A DNA stretch of 64,000 bases, taken from NCBI GenBank assembly GCA_900116485.1, contig FPAX01000004.1, forward strand, positions 1-64,000. The letters are read 5' to 3'. The position numbers and the translations under genes were made by a program. Positions 24,195 to 32,711 of this stretch are shown one piece after another. The notes under the pieces are model-generated. The model was not told the DNA's origin. It saw only the letters and a program-made list of their open reading frames with translations, and did not search any database. Positions within the stretch are counted from its first letter, which is position 1, and every line of letters starts with the position of its first letter. The stretch comes from Selenomonas sp. GACV-9. Lineage in GTDB: Bacteria > Bacillota > Negativicutes > Selenomonadales > Selenomonadaceae.

Positions 24195-25739
24195 TTAGCC
24201 GACGACCCAGCTGACAAAGTAGATGACCAACGGAATCGTCACGCAAGCGATGCCAACGACGTCGATGATGACGCCGGTATGGATCATCTTGGTGATGGGG
24301 ATATAGCCCGATGCGTAGACGATGGCATTCGGCGGTGTCGATACCGGCAGCATGAAGCCGAGGGATGCGGAAAGGGCAATGCCGACAGAGACCGGAATCG
24401 GGCTGAGACCAGCCGATACTGCCGCGGTGATGGCCAGTGGGCCAATCATGTTCGTGGCAGCCGTATGGCTCGTGAGCTCCGAGAGCAGCAGGGCCATGAC
24501 TGAGAAGATGGCCACCATGCCAATCTGGGACGGTGCGCCGCCCATGGAGCTGACGATGAGGTCGCCGACCCACTGGGACAGACCTGTCTTATACATCATA
24601 CCGCCCATGGCGAGACCACCGCCGAACAGGATCAGCGTGCCCCATTCGATACCTTCCATGGCTTCCTGCCATTTGAGGGTGAACTGGCGTTTCTCGAAGT
24701 TGACCGGCAGGATGAACAGGATAAGAGCACCGGCCATAGCGGCAACGGCCTCTGGGAACAGCTTGTTGTACATCTTGAGCGTAGGATCCGTGCTGCCAAG
24801 GGCAATCGAGAGGATGCCCGGCGTTACCCAGAGGGTTACGGCAACGATAAAGCAGAACAGCGTGTTCTTCTGTGCCAGCGTCCAGCCGCCGAGCTCCGCG
24901 AGCTTGTTGCGAATGAAGGTATCCGCCCCGTCGATGCGCTCCACATCAGCGGGGAACATACGCGAGAGCACAAAGGCAGCGATGAGGAAGTAGATGACCA
25001 TCGCGATAAAGCCCCAGGTCATCCATTCGAAGAAGGATACATGGATGTCACACATCTGATCGAGGAAACCGAGCATGATGAGGTTCGGCGGAGTGCCGAT
25101 TGGCGTCAATACGCCGCCAATCGAGCAGGAGTATGCAGTCATAAGCATAAGTCCTGTGGCATATTTGTATTCATGCAGGTCGATCTCACGGCCATTGGCT
25201 GCGAACATTTCCTTGATGGAGGTCAACAGGCCAAGGCAGATCGGGAACATCATGGCTGCGGTAGCCGTGTTGCTGACCCAGCCTGAGCACAGGGCGGCGG
25301 CAAGGCCGACGGCCAGGAAGATGCGCTTAGGATTCGAGCCGACCCAGGAACGTGAGAGCAGCCAGTAGGCAAAACGCTTGTCGAGTCCATGGGTCATCAT
25401 GGCCTTGGCGAGGATGAATCCGCCCATGAACAGGAAAATCATCGGATTCGCAAAGGCGGCAAATGCTGTCCCTACTGGTACGACGCCGGTTACGACGGCC
25501 AGTGTCGGGCCAATCAGCGATGTGACCGGGATAGGTACAGGCTCGGTGATCCACCACAGAGCAACGAGTACCATGATGGCCAGCAGTTTGTGGGCCGGTA
25601 CGGTAAGTCCGGCAATCGGGGTCAGGAAGACCAAGAGTGCGAGGATAGGCCCACCGAACAGGCCGATAGTACGGCGCTTACGGTCAAAGGCCTGTTCTGC
25701 GCGTTTGACCGCGAGTGCTTCCTTACTCATCTTGTCCAA
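24195..25739 (-). CDS. DASS/SLC13 family sodium-coupled dicarboxylate symporter
   Basis: 514 residues, many membrane segments. The two repeat signatures of the divalent anion:Na+ symporter family are present: SNTATAAMMFPI near residue 155 and SHTAATNMIGPLA near 420, together with WWITEPVPIPVTSLIGP near 62. Such carriers import succinate, fumarate, malate or citrate, fitting a succinate/propionate-type anaerobe. The start TTG 25739 lies about nine bases after AAAGGAGG; ATG 25730 is an alternative. It is transcribed alone, towards the TPP riboswitch. Confidence 0.92.
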   Translation of the reverse strand: MDKMSKEALAVKRAEQAFDRKRRTIGLFGGPILALLVFLTPIAGLTVPAHKLLAIMVLVALWWITEPVPIPVTSLIGPTLAVVTGVVPVGTAFAAFANPMIFLFMGGFILAKAMMTHGLDKRFAYWLLSRSWVGSNPKRIFLAVGLAAALCSGWVSNTATAAMMFPICLGLLTSIKEMFAANGREIDLHEYKYATGLMLMTAYSCSIGGVLTPIGTPPNLIMLGFLDQMCDIHVSFFEWMTWGFIAMVIYFLIAAFVLSRMFPADVERIDGADTFIRNKLAELGGWTLAQKNTLFCFIVAVTLWVTPGILSIALGSTDPTLKMYNKLFPEAVAAMAGALILFILPVNFEKRQFTLKWQEAMEGIEWGTLILFGGGLAMGGMMYKTGLSQWVGDLIVSSMGGAPSQIGMVAIFSVMALLLSELTSHTAATNMIGPLAITAAVSAGLSPIPVSVGIALSASLGFMLPVSTPPNAIVYASGYIPITKMIHTGVIIDVVGIACVTIPLVIYFVSWVVG

Positions 25740-25785
25740 AATACATACGCCTCCTTTATGATAAGAAACGATAATTATGATTGCT

Positions 25786-25845
25786 ATAAATTGTTATTAC
25801 AATTTATTATATTTCTATCATAAATAAAATTCAGTATTTTTTCAA
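25786..25845 (-). promoter_or_regulatory. Promoter and palindromic operator of the DASS transporter gene
   Basis: Minus strand TTGAAA (25845-25840), 17 bases, TATGAT (25822-25817). The palindrome ATAAATTGT-TATT-ACAATTTAT at 25786-25807 lies just downstream of the predicted start, where a repressor would block transcription. The regulator is not identifiable. Confidence 0.55.
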
Positions 25846-25930
25846 TAGCCAAGGCTGGTGAAATTGATTCTTTTTAGGCATAGTAGAAAAATTACGATAA
25901 TTATTCAGCAATAATGAAAACAATTTAGGC

Positions 25931-26102
25931 AACAAAAAAGAGGAAGACCGTGAAGTGGGATTGTACTTCACGGTCTTCCTGGGAAGGGATGATAAAAAAT
26001 TTGAGAAATGGGAAGCAAGAAGGGTGGGATTAAAACCTTCTTGTTTAGGGACGTCAATGAGTTCGTACCCCTGGGGGATTACCAGGTATATCTCTCATCG
26101 AC
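25931..26102 (-). ncRNA. Putative small RNA with three AAUCCC hairpin loops
   Basis: Read on the minus strand, a start near 26102 is followed by three stem-loops. Hairpin A (26102-26053) has an outer stem of 9 bp and an apical loop TAATCCC. Hairpin B (26046-26013) has an 11-bp stem and loop TTTTAATCCCAC. Hairpin C (25980-25941) has a perfect 16-bp stem, loop ACAATCCC, and a T run at its 3' side, hence a terminator. No open reading frame fits. C-rich UCCC loops are known in Gram-positive sRNAs that bind Shine-Dalgarno sequences. I do not recognise the family. Confidence 0.7.
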
Positions 26103-26108
26103 AAGTTC

Positions 26109-26152
26109 ATTATAATCGGATATTATGAAAAGAGTATGTAATCTAGGTTACA
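26109..26152 (-). promoter_or_regulatory. Probable activator-dependent promoter of the small RNA
   Basis: TATAAT (minus strand, 26114-26109) lies 7 bases before the first hairpin. No -35 box exists, but the palindrome TGTAA-TCTAGG-TTACA (26137-26152) is centred about 42 bases upstream of the predicted start, the class II activator position. The palindrome could also act on the divergent protease gene. Confidence 0.5.
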
Positions 26153-26250
26153 AAAGGACAAAAAGTAAAAGAAAATCTTTTTCTCACGTTATTTTTAGGA
26201 TGCGTATGATAGAATAAGGATAGATATTTAACAGAGATGAGGTGATTTCT

Positions 26251-28095
26251 TTGCGCTATACCAAGCGATGGAAACGAGGCCTGACAGCCATGGTGCTGTC
26301 GGGATTCATGATAACTGGCACGGTGCTTGCGCACCTGCCGAAGGCTGAGGCGGCTGATGCCTGGGCCGTGGCAGCCCAGGCACTAGGTGTGCTCGGGGCG
26401 TATCAGTCAAGCCTGTCGAGCATCCTGGCGCTCGGCAACAATGCCAAGGCGCAGATAGAGAGCCAGCGGCAGGATATCCAGCAGAATGGTGTCGATCCTA
26501 ATGACAACGATGTGCAGGTCGTCAATCAGGTCATGCAGCAGCTGGTGTCGAAGGGCGACTATGTATTGAAGGAAAACAGCCTGCCGTTCTGCTGGACGGT
26601 CAACAACAGCAAGGATTTCAATGCGGCCTGCTACCCGACGAATTATGTGAGCGTCAACAAAGCGCTCGTGCGTGGCTTGAATCTTGAGCCCGACGAGCTT
26701 GCGGCGGTGCTTGCCCATGAGATGACCCATGGCATCGAGCAGCACAGTGCCCATAACTATGCCAAGGCCGTGGCCCAGTACTATGGCATGGCCTTCCTGA
26801 ATATGGATACGGGGGTAGCGGATTGGAATAAGCTCAATGCGCTGGCCAATTATTCGATTGCCAAGAACGTGACCCTGCCCACCGAGTATGATGCCGATGC
26901 AGGCGGTTTCAACATCATGACGAGTGCCGGGTTCAATCCAGGCGGCGGTGCAGCGGCTATGGCGCGCATGGCTCGCTATTTGACCTATGAGACGCAGAAT
27001 GTCCTCGAATATCAGGACCCCGACCCGAAACTCAAGGAGCAGGAAAACTATAACGACCATCCCGATACGGACAAGCGCGAGCAGAAACTGGCCCAGATGA
27101 TGACCGACTATGGCTGCGGTCATGTGACAGTCAAGGACCGCAAGGATGTCTATATCGATGGGCAGGAACTCCTGAGTGTCGACTGGGATGGGGACTATGA
27201 CAATACCCTCGAGAATGCCTACTTTGTCGCAGGCGCGATTGCCAAGGCTTTCCATGATAATGACTCACCGGCAGGGTGGAACTTCCGCACCGATGGCGAT
27301 GGCAATGTGACCTGCCTTACAGATACGCGCATCAATCAGGCCTTGCATAGATTCCTGAGCACGGAACGCGCCGGTGCGCGGCTGCAGGAGCTGGTCACGG
27401 CGGCTTATGCCAGTGAGGCGGCAAGCGGTGCCCGTGCGAAGATGAAGGCTGCGGAGCAGGCAAGGCAGCAGCAGTTGGCGGAGCAGCGTGAGGCAGTACT
27501 GGGAGCTAAAGCCAAGGCGGTCAAGAAGATGCGGGAAAACGGTGATACATATAGTGACTATGGGCAGGCCGATAAGGCCCTGTTTCAGATGGAGCGCGTA
27601 TTTGCTGCGAGAAACCCCGAAAATGAGGCCGAAAACTATGCAATCCGCGGCCGGGCAAAGGCTATATCCGGGGATTTCACAGCGGCGCTGCAGGACTCGG
27701 ATAAATCTGTGGCTATGGATGGCAAGAACGTCTATAACTATCTGAACCGCGCCGATGTCTATCATATGATGGGCAATACCGAGGCTGCCTTGGCAGACCT
27801 GGCGAAGGCCAAAGATGCTGATAAGGGGAATCCCTATGGCTGGCTTATGAGTGCGCAGATTTATGAAGAGCTTGGCCAGCGGGCTGAGGCTTTGGCCAAT
27901 TATCAGGAATTCTACCGTCTGCGCCCCAAAGCTTTCCGCGTGATTCCGGCAGGATATCTGCAGGATGTCAGTGCCAAGGACTATAAGACACTGCAGAAGG
28001 AAAAGGAAGACGCCAGAAAGAAATACGAACAACAATGGAATAAGGAACATAAAGACAAAAAAGCTGCGGACAAGAAATCCGCAGCCACGTCTTAA
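26251..28095 (+). CDS. Secreted M48-like metalloprotease with TPR repeats
   Basis: 614 residues from TTG 26251 (eight bases after GAGG); GTG 26242 is an alternative. A signal peptide (RYTKRWKRGLTAMVLSGFM) ends at AEAADA. The zinc site is HEMTH (156-160) with a downstream TEYDADAGGFNIM that supplies the third ligand, as in M48/Oma1-BepA-type proteases. The C-terminal third has TPR-like repeats (about 425-555, for example AENYAIRGRAKAISGDFTAA and YNYLNRADVYHMMGNTEAAL), and a lysine-rich tail. It may act in envelope protein quality control. Its stop overlaps the convergent regulator gene by four bases. Confidence 0.85.
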   Translation: MRYTKRWKRGLTAMVLSGFMITGTVLAHLPKAEAADAWAVAAQALGVLGAYQSSLSSILALGNNAKAQIESQRQDIQQNGVDPNDNDVQVVNQVMQQLVSKGDYVLKENSLPFCWTVNNSKDFNAACYPTNYVSVNKALVRGLNLEPDELAAVLAHEMTHGIEQHSAHNYAKAVAQYYGMAFLNMDTGVADWNKLNALANYSIAKNVTLPTEYDADAGGFNIMTSAGFNPGGGAAAMARMARYLTYETQNVLEYQDPDPKLKEQENYNDHPDTDKREQKLAQMMTDYGCGHVTVKDRKDVYIDGQELLSVDWDGDYDNTLENAYFVAGAIAKAFHDNDSPAGWNFRTDGDGNVTCLTDTRINQALHRFLSTERAGARLQELVTAAYASEAASGARAKMKAAEQARQQQLAEQREAVLGAKAKAVKKMRENGDTYSDYGQADKALFQMERVFAARNPENEAENYAIRGRAKAISGDFTAALQDSDKSVAMDGKNVYNYLNRADVYHMMGNTEAALADLAKAKDADKGNPYGWLMSAQIYEELGQRAEALANYQEFYRLRPKAFRVIPAGYLQDVSAKDYKTLQKEKEDARKKYEQQWNKEHKDKKAADKKSAATS

Positions 28096-28886
28096 AGCGT
28101 TTCGTTTATCTCTATGACCTCCACGCCGTTGGCGCGGAGGTTTTTTATTTCGTCGCCATTGGCACCTGCGCAGGTGATAAGGGTATCGACCTTGTCGATG
28201 GTGCCCGAGAGGAAGTTGTGTTCGCGGCCAATCTTCTGGCGGGCGGCCAAAACATAGCAGCTGCCTTGGCAGCGGCGCATCATCATCTCATTGATAGCGG
28301 TCTCTGGCAGGACTGAGGTGGTGATACCGCTGGCGACGCTGATGCCGCCGACGCCGATAAAGGCCTTATCAGCATTGATTTTCGTCAGCGTCTGCAGGGC
28401 GAACTCGCCCACCAGCGACTTGCGGCGCTGGTAAATCTCACCGCCGGTCAGGATGATCGTGACCTGTGAGTCGTGGGGATAATAGATGGCATTGCTGTTG
28501 TTCGTGACGACGATGACGCGTTTGTCTTTGATATAGTCGAGCATCATAAGGGTGGTGGAGCTTGAATTCATAAAAATCGTATCGCCGTCCTCAATCAGCG
28601 AGGCGGCATACTGGGCAATGGCCTGTTTCTGTTCGGCATCGACACGGCTCTTTGGGTCGGCTGTTGGTGTATCTTCTTCCTTCAATGTGCCGGCAATGAG
28701 CTCGGCACCGCCATGGAATCGCGTGACGAGGTGCTGCTGCTCGAACATCACGAGGTCGCGGCGGATGGTCGTGGCCGATACGCCCAGCTGAGCAGCTGCT
28801 GTATCAACATCAATGGTCTTGTTTTCTTTCAATAAACGGAGCAATGTCTGCTGGCGGCGAAAGACTACGCTTTTACTATTTTTCAT
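28092..28886 (-). CDS. DeoR-family transcriptional regulator of the ascorbate operon
   Basis: 264 residues from ATG 28886, after AAAGGA. An N-terminal DeoR helix-turn-helix (RLLKENKTIDVDTAAAQLGV, SATTIRRDLVMFEQQ) is followed by the sugar-phosphate-sensing domain with DGDTIFMNSSSTTLMMLDYI and TGGEIYQRRKSLVG. It is divergent from ulaG, the position typical of a UlaR-like repressor, and several TGATTAT-like repeats lie between them. The inducer is probably L-ascorbate-6-phosphate; that is inferred from context. Confidence 0.9.
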   Translation of the reverse strand: MKNSKSVVFRRQQTLLRLLKENKTIDVDTAAAQLGVSATTIRRDLVMFEQQHLVTRFHGGAELIAGTLKEEDTPTADPKSRVDAEQKQAIAQYAASLIEDGDTIFMNSSSTTLMMLDYIKDKRVIVVTNNSNAIYYPHDSQVTIILTGGEIYQRRKSLVGEFALQTLTKINADKAFIGVGGISVASGITTSVLPETAINEMMMRRCQGSCYVLAARQKIGREHNFLSGTIDKVDTLITCAGANGDEIKNLRANGVEVIEINETL

Positions 28887-28944
28887 ATAATGGAATCCTT
28901 TCAAAATGGGAGTTTTGTGGAATAGGCAAAACAGACAGTAATAC

Positions 28945-29170
28945 AATCATATCCATATAATTTATGATTACATGAATATTATAACGAAAGGATATGGAAA
29001 AATCAAGCATCAAATAATCATATAATGAGCGTAAAATATATTACAAATGTCACATTTTGATTATTTTATGAAAAAGTGCTTGAAATGAGCATAACAATGT
29101 GCTAATATAGACGTGTCGATAGGAAATACGGCAAAACAATCATAAAGTTACGCTTAAATGATTATTTTAG
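28945..29170 (+). promoter_or_regulatory. Divergent ula control region: promoter plus repeated TGATTAT-type sites
   Basis: The ulaG promoter is TTGAAA (29080-29085), 17 bases, TAATAT (29103-29108). Related AT-rich elements occur at 28945-28970 (AATCAT ... ATGATTA, inverted), 29014-29026 (TAATCATATAAT), 29055-29070 (TTTTGATTATTTTATG), 29137-29147 (ACAATCATAAAG) and 29156-29170 (AAATGATTATTTTAG). They flank the promoter on both sides, as for DeoR-type looping repression. AAATGT-C-ACATTT (29045-29057) is an additional palindrome. Confidence 0.6.
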
Positions 29171-29180
29171 GGGGATTAAC

Positions 29181-30284
29181 ATGAGTAAGATTTCCGAAAT
29201 GACCCGCGAAAGCTGGATCATGAGCACCTTCCCGGAATGGGGAACCTGGTTGGTAGAGGATATCGAAAGCTACGAAGTACCGGAAGGCCAGGTCGCCATG
29301 TGGTGGCTGGGCTGCACGGGCACCTGGTTCAAGACGCCAGGTGGTGCCAACGTGACCGTGGATTTGTGGTGTGGAAACGGCAAACGTACCCACGGCGATG
29401 GCAAGATGAAAGTTGGTCATCAGATGGCTAACATGTGTGGCTGCCGCTCGATGCAGCCGAACCTGCGCAACGTACCCTTCGTCATCGACCCATTCGCGTT
29501 CAAGCAGGTCGATGCGGTGCTAGCAACCCATTACCATCAGGACCATATGTCAGCGGAGTGGGCAGCCCATGTACTGCACAGCGGCATGACGACGACGGAT
29601 GAGAACGGCAAAGAGATTCCGGTTCCCTTCATCGGACCGCAGAAATCCGTGGATACCTGGGTCAAATGGGGCGTGCCGGTGGAGCGTTGCCAGGTCGTCA
29701 AACCAGGGGATGTCATCAAGATCAAGGACATCGAGATCGTCTGCCTCGATAGTTTTGATCGCACCTGCATCACGACGACGGACTCGACGGGCCCGGACCG
29801 TGAGGAACTCACTGGCAAATGCCCCACCGACATGGACGAGAAAGCAGTCAACTACCTGCTCAAGACACCGGGCGGTAACATCTACCACTCCGGTGACAGC
29901 CACTTCTCGATTTACTTTGCGAAACATGGCAAGGATTACGACATCGATGTGGCCTTCGGTTCCTTTGGCGAGAACCCGATCGGCATGCAGGACAAGATGA
30001 CGTCCATCGATATCCTGCGCATGGCTGAGAACCTCCAGTGCAAGGTGGTCGTACCCATCCACTGGGATGTCTGGACGAACTTCCAGGCTGACTGCAATGA
30101 GATTGAACTCTTGTACAATTTCAAGAAGGACCGCAACGAGTACAAGTTCCATCCCTTCTTCTGGCAGGTTGGCGGCCGCTATGTCTATCCGATGGATAAG
30201 GATAAGATCTACTACCACCATCGCCGTGGCTTTGAGGATTGCTTCGAGCATCCGCAGAACATTCCATTCCGTTCCTGCCTGTAA
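29181..30284 (+). CDS. ulaG: L-ascorbate-6-phosphate lactonase
   Basis: 367 residues, slightly longer than E. coli UlaG (354). The metallo-beta-lactamase metal motif THYHQDHMS (HYHQDH 117-122) and HSGDSHFS near 236 are present, as are [15 protein letters not shown] and the C-terminal [15 protein letters not shown]. The cytoplasmic enzyme opens L-ascorbate-6-phosphate to 3-keto-L-gulonate-6-phosphate. Its translation start region contains GGGGGATTAACATG, complementary to the loops of the small RNA at 26 kb. Confidence 0.95.
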   Translation: MSKISEMTRESWIMSTFPEWGTWLVEDIESYEVPEGQVAMWWLGCTGTWFKTPGGANVTVDLWCGNGKRTHGDGKMKVGHQMANMCGCRSMQPNLRNVPFVIDPFAFKQVDAVLATHYHQDHMSAEWAAHVLHSGMTTTDENGKEIPVPFIGPQKSVDTWVKWGVPVERCQVVKPGDVIKIKDIEIVCLDSFDRTCITTTDSTGPDREELTGKCPTDMDEKAVNYLLKTPGGNIYHSGDSHFSIYFAKHGKDYDIDVAFGSFGENPIGMQDKMTSIDILRMAENLQCKVVVPIHWDVWTNFQADCNEIELLYNFKKDRNEYKFHPFFWQVGGRYVYPMDKDKIYYHHRRGFEDCFEHPQNIPFRSCL

Positions 30285-30302
30285 TCAGAGGGGAGAGCCA
30301 AG

Positions 30303-30743
30303 ATGTTTAAAGAATTTGTCGAGACTAAGCACTATTCGTTCCATGAAGGCTTTGCTGACTGGCGGGACGCCGTCCGGGCAGCCTGTGCACCACTGCTGGC
30401 TGATGGCACCATCGAAAAGGAATATCCGGAAATCATCATCGAGAAGGTGGAGGAGCTTGGCCCCTACATCGTCATTGCCCCAGATATCTGCATTCCGCAT
30501 GCAGAGCGCGGCCGCGGCGTCAATGGCACGGCCATGTGCTTCATGAAGACGGAAAAGCCCGTAAGCTTTGATAAGAGCGACCCGGATAAAGATGCCCGCA
30601 TCTTCGTGGTATTGGCAGCTACCGATGACGAAGTCCATCTGAATAACCTGATGGCGCTGTCCGAGACGCTTTCCGATGAGGATATCGTGGCCAAGGTCTT
30701 GGCAGCCAAGACACCGGAAGACCTGTTGCAGATCGAGGCGTAA
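30303..30743 (+). CDS. ulaC: PTS ascorbate-specific IIA component
   Basis: 146 residues of the mannitol/fructose IIA fold. His66 in APDICIPHAERGRGVNG is the expected phosphohistidine. The cytoplasmic protein passes phosphate from HPr to UlaB. It lies 18 bases after ulaG with GGGGAG upstream; a short hairpin (GGGAG...GGCTCCC near 30760-30780) separates it from ulaA. Confidence 0.93.
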   Translation: MFKEFVETKHYSFHEGFADWRDAVRAACAPLLADGTIEKEYPEIIIEKVEELGPYIVIAPDICIPHAERGRGVNGTAMCFMKTEKPVSFDKSDPDKDARIFVVLAATDDEVHLNNLMALSETLSDEDIVAKVLAAKTPEDLLQIEA

Positions 30744-30818
30744 AGAGAGCTTTTAGTGAGGGGAGTCTGGGGAGGCTCCCTTAGGGGAAAAGAAACGAAA
30801 GTGGGGAAAAAGTAAGTT

Positions 30819-32306
30819 ATGGAAATCTTGTTATCCGTTTGGGAGTTTTTCCAAAACAACATCCTGACGAAACCGGCCTTCTTCATCGGTTTTATCGTCT
30901 TTGCTGGTTACGCACTTTTAGGTAAGAAATGGTATGAGTGTCTGGCAGGCTTTATCAAAGGTACTGTCGGCTATATGATCTTGAATGTCGCATCTGGCGG
31001 ACTCGTCGGCAACTTCCGTCCGGTGCTGGCAGGCCTCAAGGACAGATTCGAGCTGTCGGCTGCCGTTATCGACCCGTACTTCGGTCAGGCAGCAGCCCAG
31101 GCCTCGGTAGAGAATATCGGCCGTTCCTTCTCCATGATGATGATGGTCCTGCTGATTGCCTTTACCATGAATATCCTCTTGGTACTATTCCGTAAGTATA
31201 CGAAGATCCGCACCTTGTTCATCACTGGTCATGTCATGGTACAGCAGTCCTCGACGGCATTGTGGCTCGTCCTCTTCTGCTTCCCAGGCCTTATGGACCC
31301 GCAGGTTGTCGTGATGCTCGGTATTCTCCTTGGTACTTATTGGGCTGTGGCCTCGAACCTCACCGTTGAGCCAGTGGCAAAGCTCACCGAGGGCGGCGGT
31401 TTCGCTACTGGTCATCAGCAGATGTTTGGTATCTTCCTGGTATCCAAGATTGCCAAGAAAATCGGCGATCCGAAAAAATCCCTCGAAACCCTCAAACTGC
31501 CGGGCTTCCTTTCCATCTTCAATGAGAACATGGTGGCAACCGGCGTGCTCATGACCATCTTCTTCGGTACAATCATCACGATTCTGGGCCCGGACCTCAT
31601 GCATCAGATCGATAAGGGCTTTGGCAAGAATCAGAACTTCCTGTTCTATATCCTTGAGAAATCTTTGAACTTCGCTGTTTACCTGACTATCCTGCAGCTT
31701 GGTGTCCGTACCTTCGTATCGGAGCTCACGAACTCCTTCCAGGGTATCTCGGAGAAACTCCTGCCGGGTTCTGTTCCGGCCGTCGACTGCGCCGCAACGT
31801 ATGGCTTTGGTCATCCGAACGCCGTAACGTTTGGCTTCCTGTTTGGTGCTTTTGGCCAGTTCCTGGCCATCATGGGGCTTATCGTTTTCAACAGCCCGAT
31901 TCTCATCATCTCGGGATTCGTGCCGCTGTTCTTCGATAACGCAACCTTTGCTGTCTTTGCCAACCGTCTCGGCGGTATCCGCGCCGCAGCTATCATTCCC
32001 TTCTGCAGTGGTATCATCCAGGTATTAGGTGGTGGTTTTGCCGCTTACCACTTCACGACGGGTAACTTCGGCGGCTGGCATGGCAACTTTGACTGGGATG
32101 CTGTCTGGCCATTCATCGGCGTCATCATGGAGAACTTGCAATACGTTGGTGTGGCCGCTGTAGTCATCCTGCTGCTGGCTATCCCGCAGATCCTCTATCA
32201 GCGCAACAAGGATACCTACTTCGTCATTGCTGAGGACTTTGATAAATACAAGGAAATCCTCGCCAAGAAACAGGGCGTACCTGTGGATGAAGTCGTCATT
32301 GATTGA
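30819..32306 (+). CDS. ulaA: PTS ascorbate permease, IIC component
   Basis: 495 residues, hydrophobic, about 10-11 membrane segments. It matches the UlaA (SgaT) type: GFIVFAGYALLGKKWYECL at the N-terminus, NFRPVLAGLKDRFELSAAVI, GHVMVQQSSTALWLVLFCFP, and GGFATGHQQMFG in the middle. It transports L-ascorbate, which is phosphorylated by UlaB during uptake. Confidence 0.95.
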   Translation: MEILLSVWEFFQNNILTKPAFFIGFIVFAGYALLGKKWYECLAGFIKGTVGYMILNVASGGLVGNFRPVLAGLKDRFELSAAVIDPYFGQAAAQASVENIGRSFSMMMMVLLIAFTMNILLVLFRKYTKIRTLFITGHVMVQQSSTALWLVLFCFPGLMDPQVVVMLGILLGTYWAVASNLTVEPVAKLTEGGGFATGHQQMFGIFLVSKIAKKIGDPKKSLETLKLPGFLSIFNENMVATGVLMTIFFGTIITILGPDLMHQIDKGFGKNQNFLFYILEKSLNFAVYLTILQLGVRTFVSELTNSFQGISEKLLPGSVPAVDCAATYGFGHPNAVTFGFLFGAFGQFLAIMGLIVFNSPILIISGFVPLFFDNATFAVFANRLGGIRAAAIIPFCSGIIQVLGGGFAAYHFTTGNFGGWHGNFDWDAVWPFIGVIMENLQYVGVAAVVILLLAIPQILYQRNKDTYFVIAEDFDKYKEILAKKQGVPVDEVVID

Positions 32307-32347
32307 TTGTAGAAATTCGTTTTGTGATTATAAAGGAGTGCTTCAAA

Positions 32348-32635
32348 ATGGCTAAATTGAAAGTTATCGCTGCATGTGGTTCGGGTATGGGTTCTTCTCA
32401 GATCATCAAGATGAAACTCGAGAAGGTCTTCAAGAAACTGGGCCTTGATGCAGAAATCTATCATACGAATGTTGGTGATGCCAAATCCCAGGCCAACAAC
32501 TACGATGTGGTGTTCTGCTCCGAGTCGCTGGTGGGCACCTTCACGGGAACCAAGGCTACGGTCATCGGCCTCAAGAATCTGCTGGCCGAAAAGGAAATGG
32601 AAGAGAAAATCCAGGCAAATATCGTCAATGGCTAA
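32348..32635 (+). CDS. ulaB: PTS ascorbate-specific IIB component
   Basis: 95 residues from ATG 32348, preceded by AAAGGAG. Cys10 in VIAACGSGMGSSQIIK is the phosphorylated cysteine in the classical IIB loop. It phosphorylates ascorbate at the UlaA channel. A terminator-like hairpin follows within the operon. Confidence 0.94.
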   Translation: MAKLKVIAACGSGMGSSQIIKMKLEKVFKKLGLDAEIYHTNVGDAKSQANNYDVVFCSESLVGTFTGTKATVIGLKNLLAEKEMEEKIQANIVNG

Positions 32636-32650
32636 TAGCTGAGAATCAGC

Positions 32651-32681
32651 AGGGCTGCTGCAAAGTGCAGCAGCCCTTTTT
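32651..32681 (+). terminator. Intra-operon terminator between ulaB and ulaE
   Basis: AGGGCTGCTGC-AAAGT-GCAGCAGCCCT (32651-32677) then TTTT. It is a strong 11-bp GC-rich stem inside the ula gene string, likely to lower expression of ulaE, the FG-GAP gene and ulaF relative to the PTS genes. Confidence 0.8.
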
Positions 32682-32711
32682 ATGCCTTTTTTGTGACTGG
32701 GGGAAGGAAAA

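Noticed and set aside
23985-24503. Plus-strand open frame across the TPP riboswitch
   Set aside because: It overlaps the riboswitch and the DASS transporter gene in antisense and has no recognisable sequence.
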